DNA of 64,000 nucleotides from Hymenobacter lapidiphilus (GTDB taxonomy: Bacteria; Bacteroidota; Bacteroidia; Cytophagales; Hymenobacteraceae): contig NZ_QVLT01000005.1 of the NCBI RefSeq assembly GCF_003417065.2, positions 62,001-126,000 of the forward strand, written 5' to 3'. The number at the start of each line of letters is the position of its first letter. Position 1 is the stretch's first letter. Position numbers and translations under genes: made by a program. A model generated the notes under the pieces. It saw only the letters and a program-made list of their open reading frames with translations, was not told the DNA's origin and did no database searches. Of the stretch, positions 43,404 to 52,705 are shown piece by piece.

Positions 43404-44270
43404 ATGAACAAATTCCTTTCTTTCGCTGCCTTAGCGGCTGGCCTTTCGCTGTCGGTAGCAGCTTCGGCCCAGGAACAAGCTACTACCGCGAGCAGCAATG
43501 GCTCGTACCGCCCAATTCCAACTTCGGACATCATGTTCCGCAAAACGATTTGGCGGGCCATCGACTTGCGCGAGAAGCAGAACAAGCCCATGTTCTCTGA
43601 GGGCAAGGAAATCAGTGGTATCATTATGGATGCTGTGAAGCGGGGTGAGTTGCAGGCTTATCGCAACGACTCGCTTACTTCCACGCTCTCGTCCGCAGAG
43701 ATGCTGGGTAACATGTCGTACCAAGAGGCCGCGGCTGGCCTTAGTGAAGAGGAAAAAGCTGCAGGTTTCTCCAACGAAGCCACCGACGACTGGGGAGCTC
43801 CGGCTAAGAAAGGTTCGGCCAAAGCCGCTCCGGCCGCAGCCTCGAGCTACGCGTATCGCCCGAAGGACATCTACCAGATGGAACTGAAGGAGGATATGAT
43901 TTTCGATAAGAAACGCTCGCGCATGTACCACGACATCAAGTCGCTGACATTGCTCGTGCCTTCTACGCTGAGCGCCAACACGGCCGGTATCGAGAAGCCG
44001 ATTGCCAGCTTCAAATACAGCGACTTGGTGCGCGTGTTCCGGGCTAATCCCGACAAGGCCATCTGGTTCAACCCTCAAAACGACGCGCAGCACAAGAACC
44101 TAGCTGACGCATTCGAATTGTGGCTGTTCAACTCCTACATCGTGAAGGTGTCGAACCCGACCGATTCGCGCCTCGACGAAATCTACGGCAGCCAGCAGCA
44201 GGGCATCCTCGCCTCGCAGCAAGCCGCCGCCGACTTGATTGAGTACGAGTACAACCTGTGGTCTTTCTAA
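43404..44270 (+). CDS. gldN: Type IX secretion protein GldN (PorN)
   Basis: A 288-residue periplasmic protein with a signal peptide (MNKFLSFAALAAGLSLSVAA, cleavage near SAQ). Family segments: PTSDIMFRKTIWRAIDLREK QN-type opening, QNKPMFSEGKEISGIIMDAV, then MELKEDMIFDKKRSRMYHDI and VFRANPDKAIWFNPQNDAQH. It pairs with GldK in the outer-membrane ring. It is the last gene of the operon; a strong terminator follows. Confidence 0.94.
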   Translation: MNKFLSFAALAAGLSLSVAASAQEQATTASSNGSYRPIPTSDIMFRKTIWRAIDLREKQNKPMFSEGKEISGIIMDAVKRGELQAYRNDSLTSTLSSAEMLGNMSYQEAAAGLSEEEKAAGFSNEATDDWGAPAKKGSAKAAPAAASSYAYRPKDIYQMELKEDMIFDKKRSRMYHDIKSLTLLVPSTLSANTAGIEKPIASFKYSDLVRVFRANPDKAIWFNPQNDAQHKNLADAFELWLFNSYIVKVSNPTDSRLDEIYGSQQQGILASQQAAADLIEYEYNLWSF

Positions 44271-44338
44271 ATCACAGATGTTGCAGATGATAGGATGTCG
44301 CAGATGCAGACATCCTTCAAAAGCACATCGGTAAGCAA

Positions 44339-44376
44339 GCAAAAGGCCCCGACCAATTTTGGTCGGGGCCTTTTGC
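44339..44376. terminator. Strong terminator between gldN and uvrC (convergent)
   Basis: GCAAAAGGCCCCGACC pairs perfectly with GGTCGGGGCCTTTTGC around an AATT loop, with A and T runs for both directions. Confidence 0.93.
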
Positions 44377-44399
44377 TATTTAGAATAGCGTGTTGCCCC

Positions 44400-46211
44400 T
44401 TATACCGCCGCGTCGGTCTGGGCAAAATACTCGATCAGGATGCGCGCTTTGGCTTTGCCTACTTCGGTTACTAAGTCGGCTTCGGATAACTCGCGGATTT
44501 TCTTGACCGACTTGAACTTGAGCAGGAGCTTGTCGGCCGTGACGGGGCCGAGGCCTTTAACGTCGGTGAGCTCGGTTTTGAGGGTGCCCGCGTCGCGCCG
44601 GTCGCGGTGGAAGGTGATGCCGAAGCGGTGGGCCTCGTCGCGCATGCGCTGGAATAAGCGCAGGCTTTCGCTCTTCTTATCGATGTAGAGCGGTAGCGGG
44701 TCGTTGGGCACGTAGATTTCTTCGAGACGCTTGGCGATGCCGATAACGGCCATCTGGCCCCATAGGCCGAGGTCCTTGATGGCCTTGACGGCCATGCTGA
44801 GCTGGCCTTTGCCGCCGTCGACGATGACGAGTTGGGGCAAGCTAGAGCCTTCGTCGGTGAGGCGACGGTAGCGGCGCGTAACCACTTCGTACATCGAGTC
44901 GAAGTCGTTGGGGCCGATGACGGTTTTGATGTGGTAGTGCCGGTAGTCCTTCTTGCTGGGCCTAGCGTTGCGGAAACATACCATGGCGGCCACCGGATTG
45001 TCGCCCTGGAAGTTGGAGTTGTCGAAGCATTCGATGTGCTTAGGCAACTCCGTAAGGCGCAAATCCTTCTTGATGGTTTCCATAATGCGCACCTCATTGA
45101 GGTCCTTGCTCCGGTCGTTCATGCTCTCTTTCTCCTTGCGCAGGTAGAGCACGTTTTTGAGGCTTAGCTCCAGCAGCTTGCGCTTGTCGCCAATCTGGGG
45201 CTGGGCTATTGCTACGCCGGGCAGGGGCAGCGGCGGCAGGGCCACGTTGGTCAGGATTTCTTTCGACTCGCTCTCGAACTCCTCGCGCATCTGCATCACC
45301 AGCACGGCCAGAATCTCGTCATCGGGCTCGTCGAGCTTCTTCTGCACCTCCACCGATTGGGTGAGCACGATGCTGCCGTTCATCACCTTGAGGTAGCTGA
45401 TAAAAGCCGATTTCTCGTTCGAGGCAACGGCGAATACGTCGATGTTCGTCAGGTTGGCATTGACGATGGTGCTCTTGCTCTGGAACTCGTCGAGCTTATC
45501 GAGCTTCACCTTGAACTGGTGGGCCAGCTCGTACTGCTGCTCCTGAGCCGCTTGGGCCATCCGGTCGCGGAAATACTGCTTGGGCAGGCGCAGGTCGCCG
45601 TTGAGAATCTGCCGGATCTGCTGGATATACTGGTTGTAGGTTTCCTCGTCTTGGTTGCCCACGCAGGGACCCTTGCAATTGCCGAGGTGGTACTCCAAGC
45701 ACACCTTGAACTTGCCGGCCTCGATGTTAGCCTCCGAGAGGTTGTAGGTGCAGGTGCGTAGCGGGTACAGCGCCCGCATCAGTTCCAGCAGCAGGTTCAT
45801 GCCCGTTACGTTGGCGTAGGGGCCGTAGTAGTGGCCGTCGCCGGGGCGCTTGGTGCGCGTGGGTATCAGGCGCGGAAACCGTTCGTTGGTCAGCAGCAGG
45901 TAGGGGTACGTCTTGCCATCCTTGAGCAGGATGTTGTACTTGGGCTGGTGCTGCTTGATGAGGTTGTTTTCGAGCAGAAAAGCATCCGACTCCGAATCCA
46001 CAATCGTGAACTCGATGCGCCGGATGTTCTTGACCAGCTGCTGGGTTTTCTTGTTGTGGTCCTGCTTGGTGAAGTAGCTGCTGACCCGCTTGCGCAGGTC
46101 AATGGCCTTGCCCACGTAGATAATCGTGTCTTCGTCGCCAAAGTACTTGTACACCCCCGGACGGTGCGGGAGCTGGCGGATTTGGTCTTGCAGCTCGGGA
46201 GAGGCGGCCAT
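44400..46211 (-). CDS. uvrC: Excinuclease ABC subunit C
   Basis: A 603-residue nucleotide-excision-repair nuclease. The N-terminal GIY-YIG domain (about 13-95) has PGVYKYFGDEDTIIYVGKAI. A UVR motif region lies near 205-240 (QAAQEQQYELAHQFKVKLDK). The UvrC RNase H-like domain has HIECFDNSNFQGDNPVAAMV and LPQLVIVDGGKGQLSMAVKA, with catalytic Asps. The C-terminal helix-hairpin-helix region is TELTDVKGLGPVTADKLLLK. Length is typical and the gene is intact. No uvrA or uvrB is nearby. Confidence 0.96.
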   Translation of the reverse strand: MAASPELQDQIRQLPHRPGVYKYFGDEDTIIYVGKAIDLRKRVSSYFTKQDHNKKTQQLVKNIRRIEFTIVDSESDAFLLENNLIKQHQPKYNILLKDGKTYPYLLLTNERFPRLIPTRTKRPGDGHYYGPYANVTGMNLLLELMRALYPLRTCTYNLSEANIEAGKFKVCLEYHLGNCKGPCVGNQDEETYNQYIQQIRQILNGDLRLPKQYFRDRMAQAAQEQQYELAHQFKVKLDKLDEFQSKSTIVNANLTNIDVFAVASNEKSAFISYLKVMNGSIVLTQSVEVQKKLDEPDDEILAVLVMQMREEFESESKEILTNVALPPLPLPGVAIAQPQIGDKRKLLELSLKNVLYLRKEKESMNDRSKDLNEVRIMETIKKDLRLTELPKHIECFDNSNFQGDNPVAAMVCFRNARPSKKDYRHYHIKTVIGPNDFDSMYEVVTRRYRRLTDEGSSLPQLVIVDGGKGQLSMAVKAIKDLGLWGQMAVIGIAKRLEEIYVPNDPLPLYIDKKSESLRLFQRMRDEAHRFGITFHRDRRDAGTLKTELTDVKGLGPVTADKLLLKFKSVKKIRELSEADLVTEVGKAKARILIEYFAQTDAAV

Positions 46212-46214
46212 AAC

Positions 46215-46442
46215 ATCACAGATTTTCGCTGATTTCTCAGCTGATTACGCAGATTCCGGATACGAGTCCGGAACACTTTCAAAACTATACTCGCTGTTCG
46301 ATAGAACATACGGCGAGGAAGAAAACGGCGGCCTGCTTTAAGTAGGTTGAGCCAAAGGACCAACAAAAAATGTGGCCGGGATGTCCCGGCCACATTCCGT
46401 AAAAATCAAGTCAATCAGCAAAAAAAAATCAGCAAAAATCTG
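46215..46442. repeat. Widely spaced inverted repeat with CACAGATTTTCGCTGATT arms
   Basis: The left arm (46215-46245) reads CACAGATTTTCGCTGATT and on. The right arm (about 46410-46442) is ATCAGCAAAAATCTGTAG, its reverse complement with changes. About 165 bases lie between, including a separate hairpin terminator. A single related arm, AATCACAGATGTTGCAGATG, lies after gldN at about 44270. Confidence 0.7.
46369..46396. terminator. Hairpin terminator between uvrC and the PBP1A gene
   Basis: AATGTGGCCGGGA pairs perfectly with TCCCGGCCACATT (46384-46396). A-rich sequence precedes it, so it ends the PBP1A transcript on the minus strand. Confidence 0.82.
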
Positions 46443-46447
46443 TAGTG

Positions 46448-48799
46448 CTAGATGTCCTCGCCGCGTAAATCCTCCATCTTCACCTGGTTGAGCTTTTCAC
46501 TGCTCGGGATGGTGTCGCGCTGGCCGCCGGGGCCGCCGTAGTAGCGCGAACAGTCGGTTTCGATGGTGAGCTGGGCGGGTTTGGGGAAGGGGCCGGTGTT
46601 TATATCGAGACTCTTATCGGCGTACACTTTCTTCATGAACAGGCCGTAAATGGGCAGAGCCATGCGCGAGCCCTGGCCGTAGTAGCCATTGCGGAAGTGG
46701 ATGCTCCGGTCTTCGCCGCCCACCCACATGCCGCACACCAGGTCGGGCGTGAGGCCCATAAACCAGCCGTCGGAGTAGTTGTTGGTGGTGCCGGTTTTAC
46801 CACCCATCTCATACGGAAATTTGAAACCGGTTTTGAGGATAATGCTGGTGCCGCCGCGCTCCTCGGTGGCGCCGCGCAGCATATAGGTCATCAGATAGGC
46901 CGTTTCCTCGCTCAGCGCCTCGCGGGTCTGGGGCACGAATTCGCGTAGCACGTTGCCGTTCTTGTCCTCGATGCGCGTCACCATCACCGGCGAAGTCCAG
47001 ATGCCCTTGTTAACGAACGTGCTGTAGGCGCCCACCATCTCGTACACGCTCACGTCGGACGAGCCGAAACCCACGGCCGGCACCGCCTCAATGGGCGAAG
47101 TAATGCCCAGGCGCTTGGCATAGCTGACCACCGTTTCGGGGCCCAGCTTCTGCACCACCCAAGCCGTAATCGAGTTCATGGAGCGTGCCATGGCCTCCCG
47201 CAACGTGAAGGTGCGGCCCGAGTACGAGCCCTCGAAGTTGCGGGGCGTATAGGAGGCCCGGCCGGCAACGGCCGGGAACGTAACGGCCACGTCGGGCCGC
47301 TGGTAGCAGGGCGAGTAGCCTTGGTCAATGGCGGCCACGTACACGAACGGCTTGAACGTGGAGCCCGGCTGGCGCTTGCCCTGGCGCACGTGGTCGTACT
47401 TGATGTATTTGTAGTTGACGCCGCCCACCCAGGCCTTGATGCGGCCGTTAAGCGGGTTGATGGCCACAAAGCCCGCCCGCATCAGCCGTTTGTAGTAGGC
47501 CAGCGAATCCATCGGCGACATCGTCACCTCCTTCTCGTTGTTGGGGCTGTTCCAGCTGAAGACCTTCATCGGGTACTTCTTATTCAGGTAATACTTCACC
47601 GAATCGGGCTGGTCGGGGAAGCGGCCCTGCAGCGAGCGGTAGCGGCCGGTGCGCTTGATGGAGGTAGCCAGGAAGTTCGGAATCACCCGGCCGCTTTCGT
47701 CGCGCCAGGGCTGCTGGCCCTTCCACTGCTGCTCAAACCATTTCTGCTGCAGCTTCATGTGCTCGGCCACGGCCGACTCGGCGTACTTCTGCATCCGCGA
47801 GTCGATGGTGGTATAGATTTTCAGGCCGTCGGAGTACAGGTCGTGGTCGGTTTCCTTGGCCCACTGGCGCAACTCCTTGCTCACTTCCACCCGGAAATAG
47901 GGCGCAATGCCTTCGTTCTGGTTTTCTACCTGGTAGTCGAGCTTCATAGGCTGCAGCGTGTCAGCCCGCAGCTGCTGGTCGTCAACATAGCCGTACTTGT
48001 TCATCTGGCGCAACACCCAGTTGCGGCGGGCGCGCGAGCGGTCGGGGTTGAACTTGGGGCTGAAGCGCGTTGGCGCATTGAGTACGCCCACCAGCGTGGC
48101 CGCCTCAGGCCGCGTCAGCTGCATGGGTTGCTTGCCGAAAAACGTTTTAGCCGCCGTATTAATACCGAAAGCGTTGGATCCGTAGTCATTGGTATTGAGA
48201 TACATGCGCAGAATTTCACGCTTGGTATAGCTGCGCTCCAGCCGGATGGCCAGAATCCACTCCTTGGTTTTTGTAACGAGCATGCGTACGCCCGGCACGT
48301 CGTTGAGCAGGCCGTCGTTGAGGTCGCCGCGGGTGCGGAACAGCACTTTAGCCAGCTGCTGAGTGAGCGTAGAGCCGCCGCCGCCGCTGCCACCGGTCAG
48401 TAGGCCTGCTGCTACCCGGCCGGTGGCTTTGGCATCAATACCGGAGTGCTCCTCGAAGCGGGCATCCTCGGTGGCAATCAGGGCGTCCACCAGGTGCTGG
48501 GGCAGGTCTTCGTACTCGGCGGGCGTGCGGTTCTCGCGGAAATACTTGCCCATCAGCACGTTGTCGGCCGAGTAGATTTCGGAGGCCAACTCGCTGCGCG
48601 GGTTCTCCAGCGACTTCAGGTTGGGCATGCGCCCGAACAGGTTCAGGAAGTTCGCACTAACTGCCCAAACGTAGAACACCAGCCCAATCAGTCCGAGCCC
48701 GAATAGCATCCAGAACGAGCGGGCCCATCCGGTGTAGCGCCCCGGGCGGTTGGGTTTAGGACGGGAAGCAGCAGTTTTTTTGGTGGCAGAAGAAGCCAT
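46448..48799 (-). CDS. Penicillin-binding protein 1A (bifunctional transglycosylase/transpeptidase)
   Basis: A 783-residue class A PBP. A basic cytoplasmic start (MASSATKKTAASRPKPNRPG) precedes one TM helix at about 29-49. The GT51 domain (about 75-250) has VDALIATEDARFEEHSGIDA and GGGGSTLTQQLAKVLF. The transpeptidase domain has the active-site motif STFKPF (S-x-x-K), SMNS (S-x-N) and KTGTTNNYSDGWFMG (K-T-G). It makes and crosslinks peptidoglycan. The C-terminal tail is short and acidic. A start ten codons further upstream is possible. Confidence 0.95.
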   Translation of the reverse strand: MASSATKKTAASRPKPNRPGRYTGWARSFWMLFGLGLIGLVFYVWAVSANFLNLFGRMPNLKSLENPRSELASEIYSADNVLMGKYFRENRTPAEYEDLPQHLVDALIATEDARFEEHSGIDAKATGRVAAGLLTGGSGGGGSTLTQQLAKVLFRTRGDLNDGLLNDVPGVRMLVTKTKEWILAIRLERSYTKREILRMYLNTNDYGSNAFGINTAAKTFFGKQPMQLTRPEAATLVGVLNAPTRFSPKFNPDRSRARRNWVLRQMNKYGYVDDQQLRADTLQPMKLDYQVENQNEGIAPYFRVEVSKELRQWAKETDHDLYSDGLKIYTTIDSRMQKYAESAVAEHMKLQQKWFEQQWKGQQPWRDESGRVIPNFLATSIKRTGRYRSLQGRFPDQPDSVKYYLNKKYPMKVFSWNSPNNEKEVTMSPMDSLAYYKRLMRAGFVAINPLNGRIKAWVGGVNYKYIKYDHVRQGKRQPGSTFKPFVYVAAIDQGYSPCYQRPDVAVTFPAVAGRASYTPRNFEGSYSGRTFTLREAMARSMNSITAWVVQKLGPETVVSYAKRLGITSPIEAVPAVGFGSSDVSVYEMVGAYSTFVNKGIWTSPVMVTRIEDKNGNVLREFVPQTREALSEETAYLMTYMLRGATEERGGTSIILKTGFKFPYEMGGKTGTTNNYSDGWFMGLTPDLVCGMWVGGEDRSIHFRNGYYGQGSRMALPIYGLFMKKVYADKSLDINTGPFPKPAQLTIETDCSRYYGGPGGQRDTIPSSEKLNQVKMEDLRGEDI

Positions 48800-48952
48800 G
48801 GATTTCAATTGGTAATGGGTACTTAGCAAGTCCGGGTTGACCTACGGGGGCAGGCAAAGCAGGTGCAGTGAGCAGTGCAGATTGTAGGCCAGTTTCTGCC
48901 CTTAGCCCCATAATCGGTTCTTACTTATTGATTTTCAAATGCTAACAAAAGG

Positions 48953-49615
48953 CTAACGGTAGTTCTGGTCGTAGAAGCGCTGGTATTCGGCGGGTTTTCC
49001 TTCCTGCAGCAGCACCGGTAGGTTATCCATACCCACAACCAGGGTTTGGTAACCCGCCCCACGCAGCTTGCTCAGCGGCGACTGGGGGCCACGCAGCTTC
49101 AGGGCGTAACTCTGGGCCAGCTTGGCGTTGTCCAGCCCCTCAATGATAACGGCCTCTTCGGTTGCGTTCAGGGCCTGGCGGCGCACCTGCAAGCTGCTCG
49201 ATTTGTAGAATCGGCTGTTGTAAGCCGTTAGCTGGGCGGCCAGGTCGGCCAGCGGGGGAGCAACCTTGGCCAGTACGATAACCACCGAGTGCCCGGCCGC
49301 TAAATCGACTTTGTAGGGCGAAACCGGAGCTGCAGGTGCCGGGGCTGGCGTAGCAGCAGGCGGGGCCACCGGGATAGGAGCAGGGCTGGTAGCCGGTGTA
49401 GCGGCCGGTGTGGTGGCCGGTGTAGCAGCCGGTGTGGTGGCCGGTGTAGCAGCCGGTGTGGTGGCAGGCACAGTGGGCGCTGGTGCTGCCGGGACAGTCG
49501 GCTCGGCTGTCTTCTTTGGTGCGGCGGGTGCTTTTCGGCCCCGGGCGCGGGCCTGGGCGGCCGCACGGCGGGCGGCAACGGCTTCCTCGGCCGGTGTAAG
49601 GGGGGTAGGGGCCAC
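48953..49615 (-). CDS. Displaced C-terminal part of the PorW/SprE-like protein
   Basis: This frame has no convincing own start: the ATG at 49615 lies inside a Pro/Ala linker and the frame is open back to about 49822. The last 115 residues (YKVDLAAGHSVVIVLAKVAP to the end QRFYDQNYR) match the terminal domain of SprE/PorW-type T9SS lipoproteins. The linker holds tandem ATTPAATP units. The frame is -1 relative to the large TPR gene upstream; one extra base in the seven-G run (49695-49701) would join them into one protein of about 1117 residues. So this is either a frameshifted half or the product of slippage. Confidence 0.72.
   Translation of the reverse strand: MAPTPLTPAEEAVAARRAAAQARARGRKAPAAPKKTAEPTVPAAPAPTVPATTPAATPATTPAATPATTPAATPATSPAPIPVAPPAATPAPAPAAPVSPYKVDLAAGHSVVIVLAKVAPPLADLAAQLTAYNSRFYKSSSLQVRRQALNATEEAVIIEGLDNAKLAQSYALKLRGPQSPLSKLRGAGYQTLVVGMDNLPVLLQEGKPAEYQRFYDQNYR
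49388..49462. repeat. Tandem repeat encoding Pro-Ala-Thr linker
   Basis: Units of 24 bases, GTGGTGGCCGGTGTAGCAGC plus four, are repeated about three times and encode ATPATTPA in the reverse reading. They lie in the linker of the split PorW/SprE-like gene. The tract may vary in length between strains. Confidence 0.75.
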
Positions 49616-49686
49616 CGGCTCGGCCGGAACTGGGGCCTCAGGTATGACTGCCGGTGGTGTCTGGGCCGGCAGCGTGGGCTGGGTTG

Positions 49687-52305
49687 TTAAAACCGGGGGG
49701 GTAGTGCCAGCCGGGGTGCCTTTGCTACGACCATTGGGTGTGGCCCCCGCGCCGGGGTTACAGGCGCGGGCAGCAAAGCCTGCGGGCTGGGCTCGGGGCG
49801 GAAGCGGCGCACCGAACGAGGCTCAATCTCGCCGGGCCGGAACTCCGACTTGCCGGGTTCGGTAGTGCTGGCCATAGCGCCGGCAATCTGGCCCTGGTTG
49901 TATTTTTGGTAGGTTTCGAGGAGCGTTGCGGCTTTGGGAGCCAGCGGGCTTTCGGGGTAGTCCTTGTAGAACTTCTCTACCGCGGCTTTAGCGGTTGGCG
50001 GAGGCTGGGTGCGCACACTCAGAAGCGCCCCCAAGTAGGCCACCTGGTCGTTGAGGTCGGTTTCGGGGTACTCCTTCTTCGCCTGATCGAGCGTGGTACC
50101 GGCTTTCTTAAAGTCCTGCCGCTTGTAGGCCGCAAAGGCCGAATCGACCAGCACCGCCACCTTGGCGTTGGCCACCGAGGTACGCCGCAGATAGTCGGGG
50201 TCGGCCACCAGGCGGGCGTACGACGAGTTGGGGTAGGCCTGCCGCAGCCGCGCCGCGTATTGCTCCGCCTGGGTGGCGTCGCCCTCCTTTTTTATCAGGT
50301 ACAGAATGTAAAGCGTTTCGGGCGTGTGCGGGCCCTGCGGATAGCGCCGCAACTGGGTTTCATAGGTCTCCACGGCCTTTTCGGGCTCACGCAGCTGTTG
50401 GTTGTAGATGCCGCCCAGCTGGTAAAGCGCCTCCTGGGTCTGGTCGTCAGAAGTAGTTAGCTGTGCGGGCGTCAGCGGCACGTTCTGCCGGTACTGGCCC
50501 ACCAGGTCGCGCAGCTGGGCCTGTGGGTCGGCTGCGGGGCTTCCGGGGCTTCCAGGACTGCCCGGGTTCAGTCCCGTACCATTTACGGCGGTGCTGCTGT
50601 TGCCGGCAATGCTCACGGGCACGCTGCCGCCCTGCGCTGTTACGGGCGAGCTGCTGGCCTGCGTTACGGTGCGCCAGTTGTCCTGCAGGGGCCGGTCGCC
50701 CCAGCGTCTGATAAAGTCGTTGCGGGCCGTGCCCAGGGCCGTTGGGTTGTCGAAATACCACTTACCCCCGGTGTTGGCCGCCAGAAAATCCTCTGAGTTG
50801 ATATTGGGCTGCAGGTCGCGGCCCGGAGCCAAGCCCACCGCGGTTTGCTGCAGGGCCTGCTGGCGCTCCAGCTCCTTGGCCTGGCGGGCGGCCAGCAGTT
50901 CGGCCTGGCGCTGGCGTTCGGCCAGCTCGGCCTCGGCGTAGGTAGTCAGGCGGGCCGTCAGCTCGTCGGGGCCGAGGCGGGCCAGCGCCTGCAGGCTGTC
51001 CTGGGTTTCTACGATAGTCAGCTGCGTGGCGAAATCCTGCAGAATTCCGGCTCGTTCGGCCACCGCTTCGTAGGCGGGGTTTGCTTTGGGCATGGCCTGC
51101 ACCGTGCTGTCGTAGTAGGCCGCGGCCAGCCGGTAGCGCTGCAGGTTTTCGTAGTAGATGCGGCCCTGCAGCAGGTGGGTATACGCCTTCTGGGCCGGAT
51201 TGCCCTTGGGTACGCGCACCGATTTTTCGAGCAGCGCCAAAGCCGCCGGGAAGCGTTGCTGCCGGTATTCGAGCCGGCCCATCTCGTAGTAAATCTTGTC
51301 GGTGTACTCCTTGTTGTTTGGGTCTTTGAGCAGCTTGGCGAAGTACTTGTCCAGTCGGGCGCGGTCGTTCAGGTTCAGGTCCGATACCTGCCCAAGCATC
51401 AGCTTGCTATAGAAATCCAGCTCGTAGGGCGGGTTTTTCTTCAGAATTTGATTAAGCTGGGCATATGCTTTCTTGTCGTCGCCCTGGGCCTGGTAAAGCT
51501 GGGCCAGCACGTAACGGGTGCGCGACTGCTCGTTCTTCTCCTCAATATAAGGAATGGCTTTTTCGAGATTCTCGATGGCCAGCAGCGGCTCATTTACCCG
51601 CTGGTAATACTCGGCGCGGGTCAGGAACAGGGCGCGCGCATTGCGCTCGGTACCGGCTTCCTTATCGAGGATGTTCGACACGGCTGCCACGTTGTCTAAC
51701 TGATCAAGAGCTAGGAAAGTACGCATGAGCCAGACGAGGGCCTCGTGGCGGGCGTTGAGGTCTTTGCCGGTGCTGTTAACGTACTTGAACGTTTTGGCCG
51801 CGTCCTCGAACTCGCGCTTGTAGTAGCGGGCCTGGCCGATGAGCAGGTAGCTGTCGTCGGTCCAGTCGGAGCCGGGGCGGTACTGCACCGGTATCGAGGC
51901 TTTTTTAACGATGTCGTCCATGTCGGCCGTCAGGCGGGTGGCCGTCGGCTCGTCAATCACCGGAAACAACGGCAACACGCGGTTGTAGTCGTTCACCCGC
52001 TCTTTGTTGAGCTTGGCCTCCACTTCCCTCATCTTCTCGCGGGCCAGGAAGTAGGCGTTGTCGCGGGCCACTACGTTGTCGTAGGTGCGGCCCACCAGTG
52101 AGCGGCGGTCGGAGCCGGCACAGCCAGCCAATACCGTAGCCAGCAGCCCGGTAGCAGCCAGTGCTACAAGGGGGCTGAAAAGAGCAGCGCGAAGGGTCGT
52201 CGGGGTCGTCGTCAAGGCGGCAGAGAGGCTCGGGGCAGAAAAGAAGGACGGACGGAAAACGCCCGCCACCCACCGATTCGTTCGGGGGCATGGTTTTTCC
52301 TGCAA
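49687..52305 (-). CDS. sprE: PorW/SprE-like TPR lipoprotein of the type IX secretion system (frame broken at 3' end)
   Basis: An 872-codon frame. The N-terminus has a long leader, then a lipobox LLATVLAGC near Cys62. The mature start NVVARDNAYFLAREKMREVE is followed by DYNRVLPLFPVI and DDSYLLIGQARYYKREFEDA, the SprE/PorW opening. At least eight TPR-type helical pairs follow (about 140-400 and 600-780). The end is read as PRLALPPRF just after a CCCCCCC run, which in the -1 frame leads into the conserved SprE C-terminal domain. SprE links the trans-envelope complex to the translocon. A one-base deletion, a sequencing error or programmed -1 slippage are all possible. Confidence 0.85.
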   Translation of the reverse strand: MQEKPCPRTNRWVAGVFRPSFFSAPSLSAALTTTPTTLRAALFSPLVALAATGLLATVLAGCAGSDRRSLVGRTYDNVVARDNAYFLAREKMREVEAKLNKERVNDYNRVLPLFPVIDEPTATRLTADMDDIVKKASIPVQYRPGSDWTDDSYLLIGQARYYKREFEDAAKTFKYVNSTGKDLNARHEALVWLMRTFLALDQLDNVAAVSNILDKEAGTERNARALFLTRAEYYQRVNEPLLAIENLEKAIPYIEEKNEQSRTRYVLAQLYQAQGDDKKAYAQLNQILKKNPPYELDFYSKLMLGQVSDLNLNDRARLDKYFAKLLKDPNNKEYTDKIYYEMGRLEYRQQRFPAALALLEKSVRVPKGNPAQKAYTHLLQGRIYYENLQRYRLAAAYYDSTVQAMPKANPAYEAVAERAGILQDFATQLTIVETQDSLQALARLGPDELTARLTTYAEAELAERQRQAELLAARQAKELERQQALQQTAVGLAPGRDLQPNINSEDFLAANTGGKWYFDNPTALGTARNDFIRRWGDRPLQDNWRTVTQASSSPVTAQGGSVPVSIAGNSSTAVNGTGLNPGSPGSPGSPAADPQAQLRDLVGQYRQNVPLTPAQLTTSDDQTQEALYQLGGIYNQQLREPEKAVETYETQLRRYPQGPHTPETLYILYLIKKEGDATQAEQYAARLRQAYPNSSYARLVADPDYLRRTSVANAKVAVLVDSAFAAYKRQDFKKAGTTLDQAKKEYPETDLNDQVAYLGALLSVRTQPPPTAKAAVEKFYKDYPESPLAPKAATLLETYQKYNQGQIAGAMASTTEPGKSEFRPGEIEPRSVRRFRPEPSPQALLPAPVTPARGPHPMVVAKAPRLALPPRF

Positions 52306-52368
52306 CGTCGCAACCTGGGTAAAAGTACGGCTTTCTGTCCGGACGTTGCCGGCTACGGCCCCGATGCG

Positions 52369-52395
52369 TTGCTAACGTGCTAAGCCCTAATTTTG
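52369..52395 (+). promoter_or_regulatory. Candidate promoter of the ATP synthase operon
   Basis: A -7 box TAATTTTG at 52388-52395, 29 bases before the first ATG, with TTG at 52369-52371 as a possible -33 element at somewhat short spacing (16 bases). Confidence 0.5.
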
Positions 52396-52423
52396 TCGCC
52401 CCATCCTAGTTGCCCCACCGGTT

Positions 52424-52663
52424 ATGGCCAGCCCTATCAAGCCCAACGACCCCGATAACAGTTCCGACCGCCTGCGCGCCGTGGCCCGCTACTCGGGCAT
52501 CGGCGTGCAGATGGCGGCCACCATCGGCCTGAGCACCTGGGCCGGCTACTGGCTCGACAACCACTTCCAGACCAAAACGCCCTGGTTTACGCTGGGCCTG
52601 ATGCTGCTGGGCCTGTTCGCAGCCCTGTACAACGTGATTCGGGCCGTGAGCAAGGGCGAGTAG
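52424..52663 (+). CDS. AtpZ/AtpI-like small membrane protein
   Basis: A 79-residue protein with two TM helices (about 29-44, MAATIGLSTWAGYWLD; about 54-72, WFTLGLMLLGLFAALYNV) and the RYSGIGVQMAATIGLSTWAG pattern of the AtpZ/F0F1-ATPase-associated subunit family. The position before the Fo genes supports assistance in c-ring assembly or Mg/Ca handling, as known for AtpI/AtpZ in other bacteria. It is the first gene of the operon. Confidence 0.87.
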   Translation: MASPIKPNDPDNSSDRLRAVARYSGIGVQMAATIGLSTWAGYWLDNHFQTKTPWFTLGLMLLGLFAALYNVIRAVSKGE

Positions 52664-52705
52664 GTATTGAGTTGCGCTAAACAGCTGACAGCTTTTGATA
52701 GCAAG

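Noticed and set aside
49388..49462. CRISPR-like tandem repeat
   Set aside because: Units are adjacent without spacers, in frame with a Pro/Ala/Thr linker.
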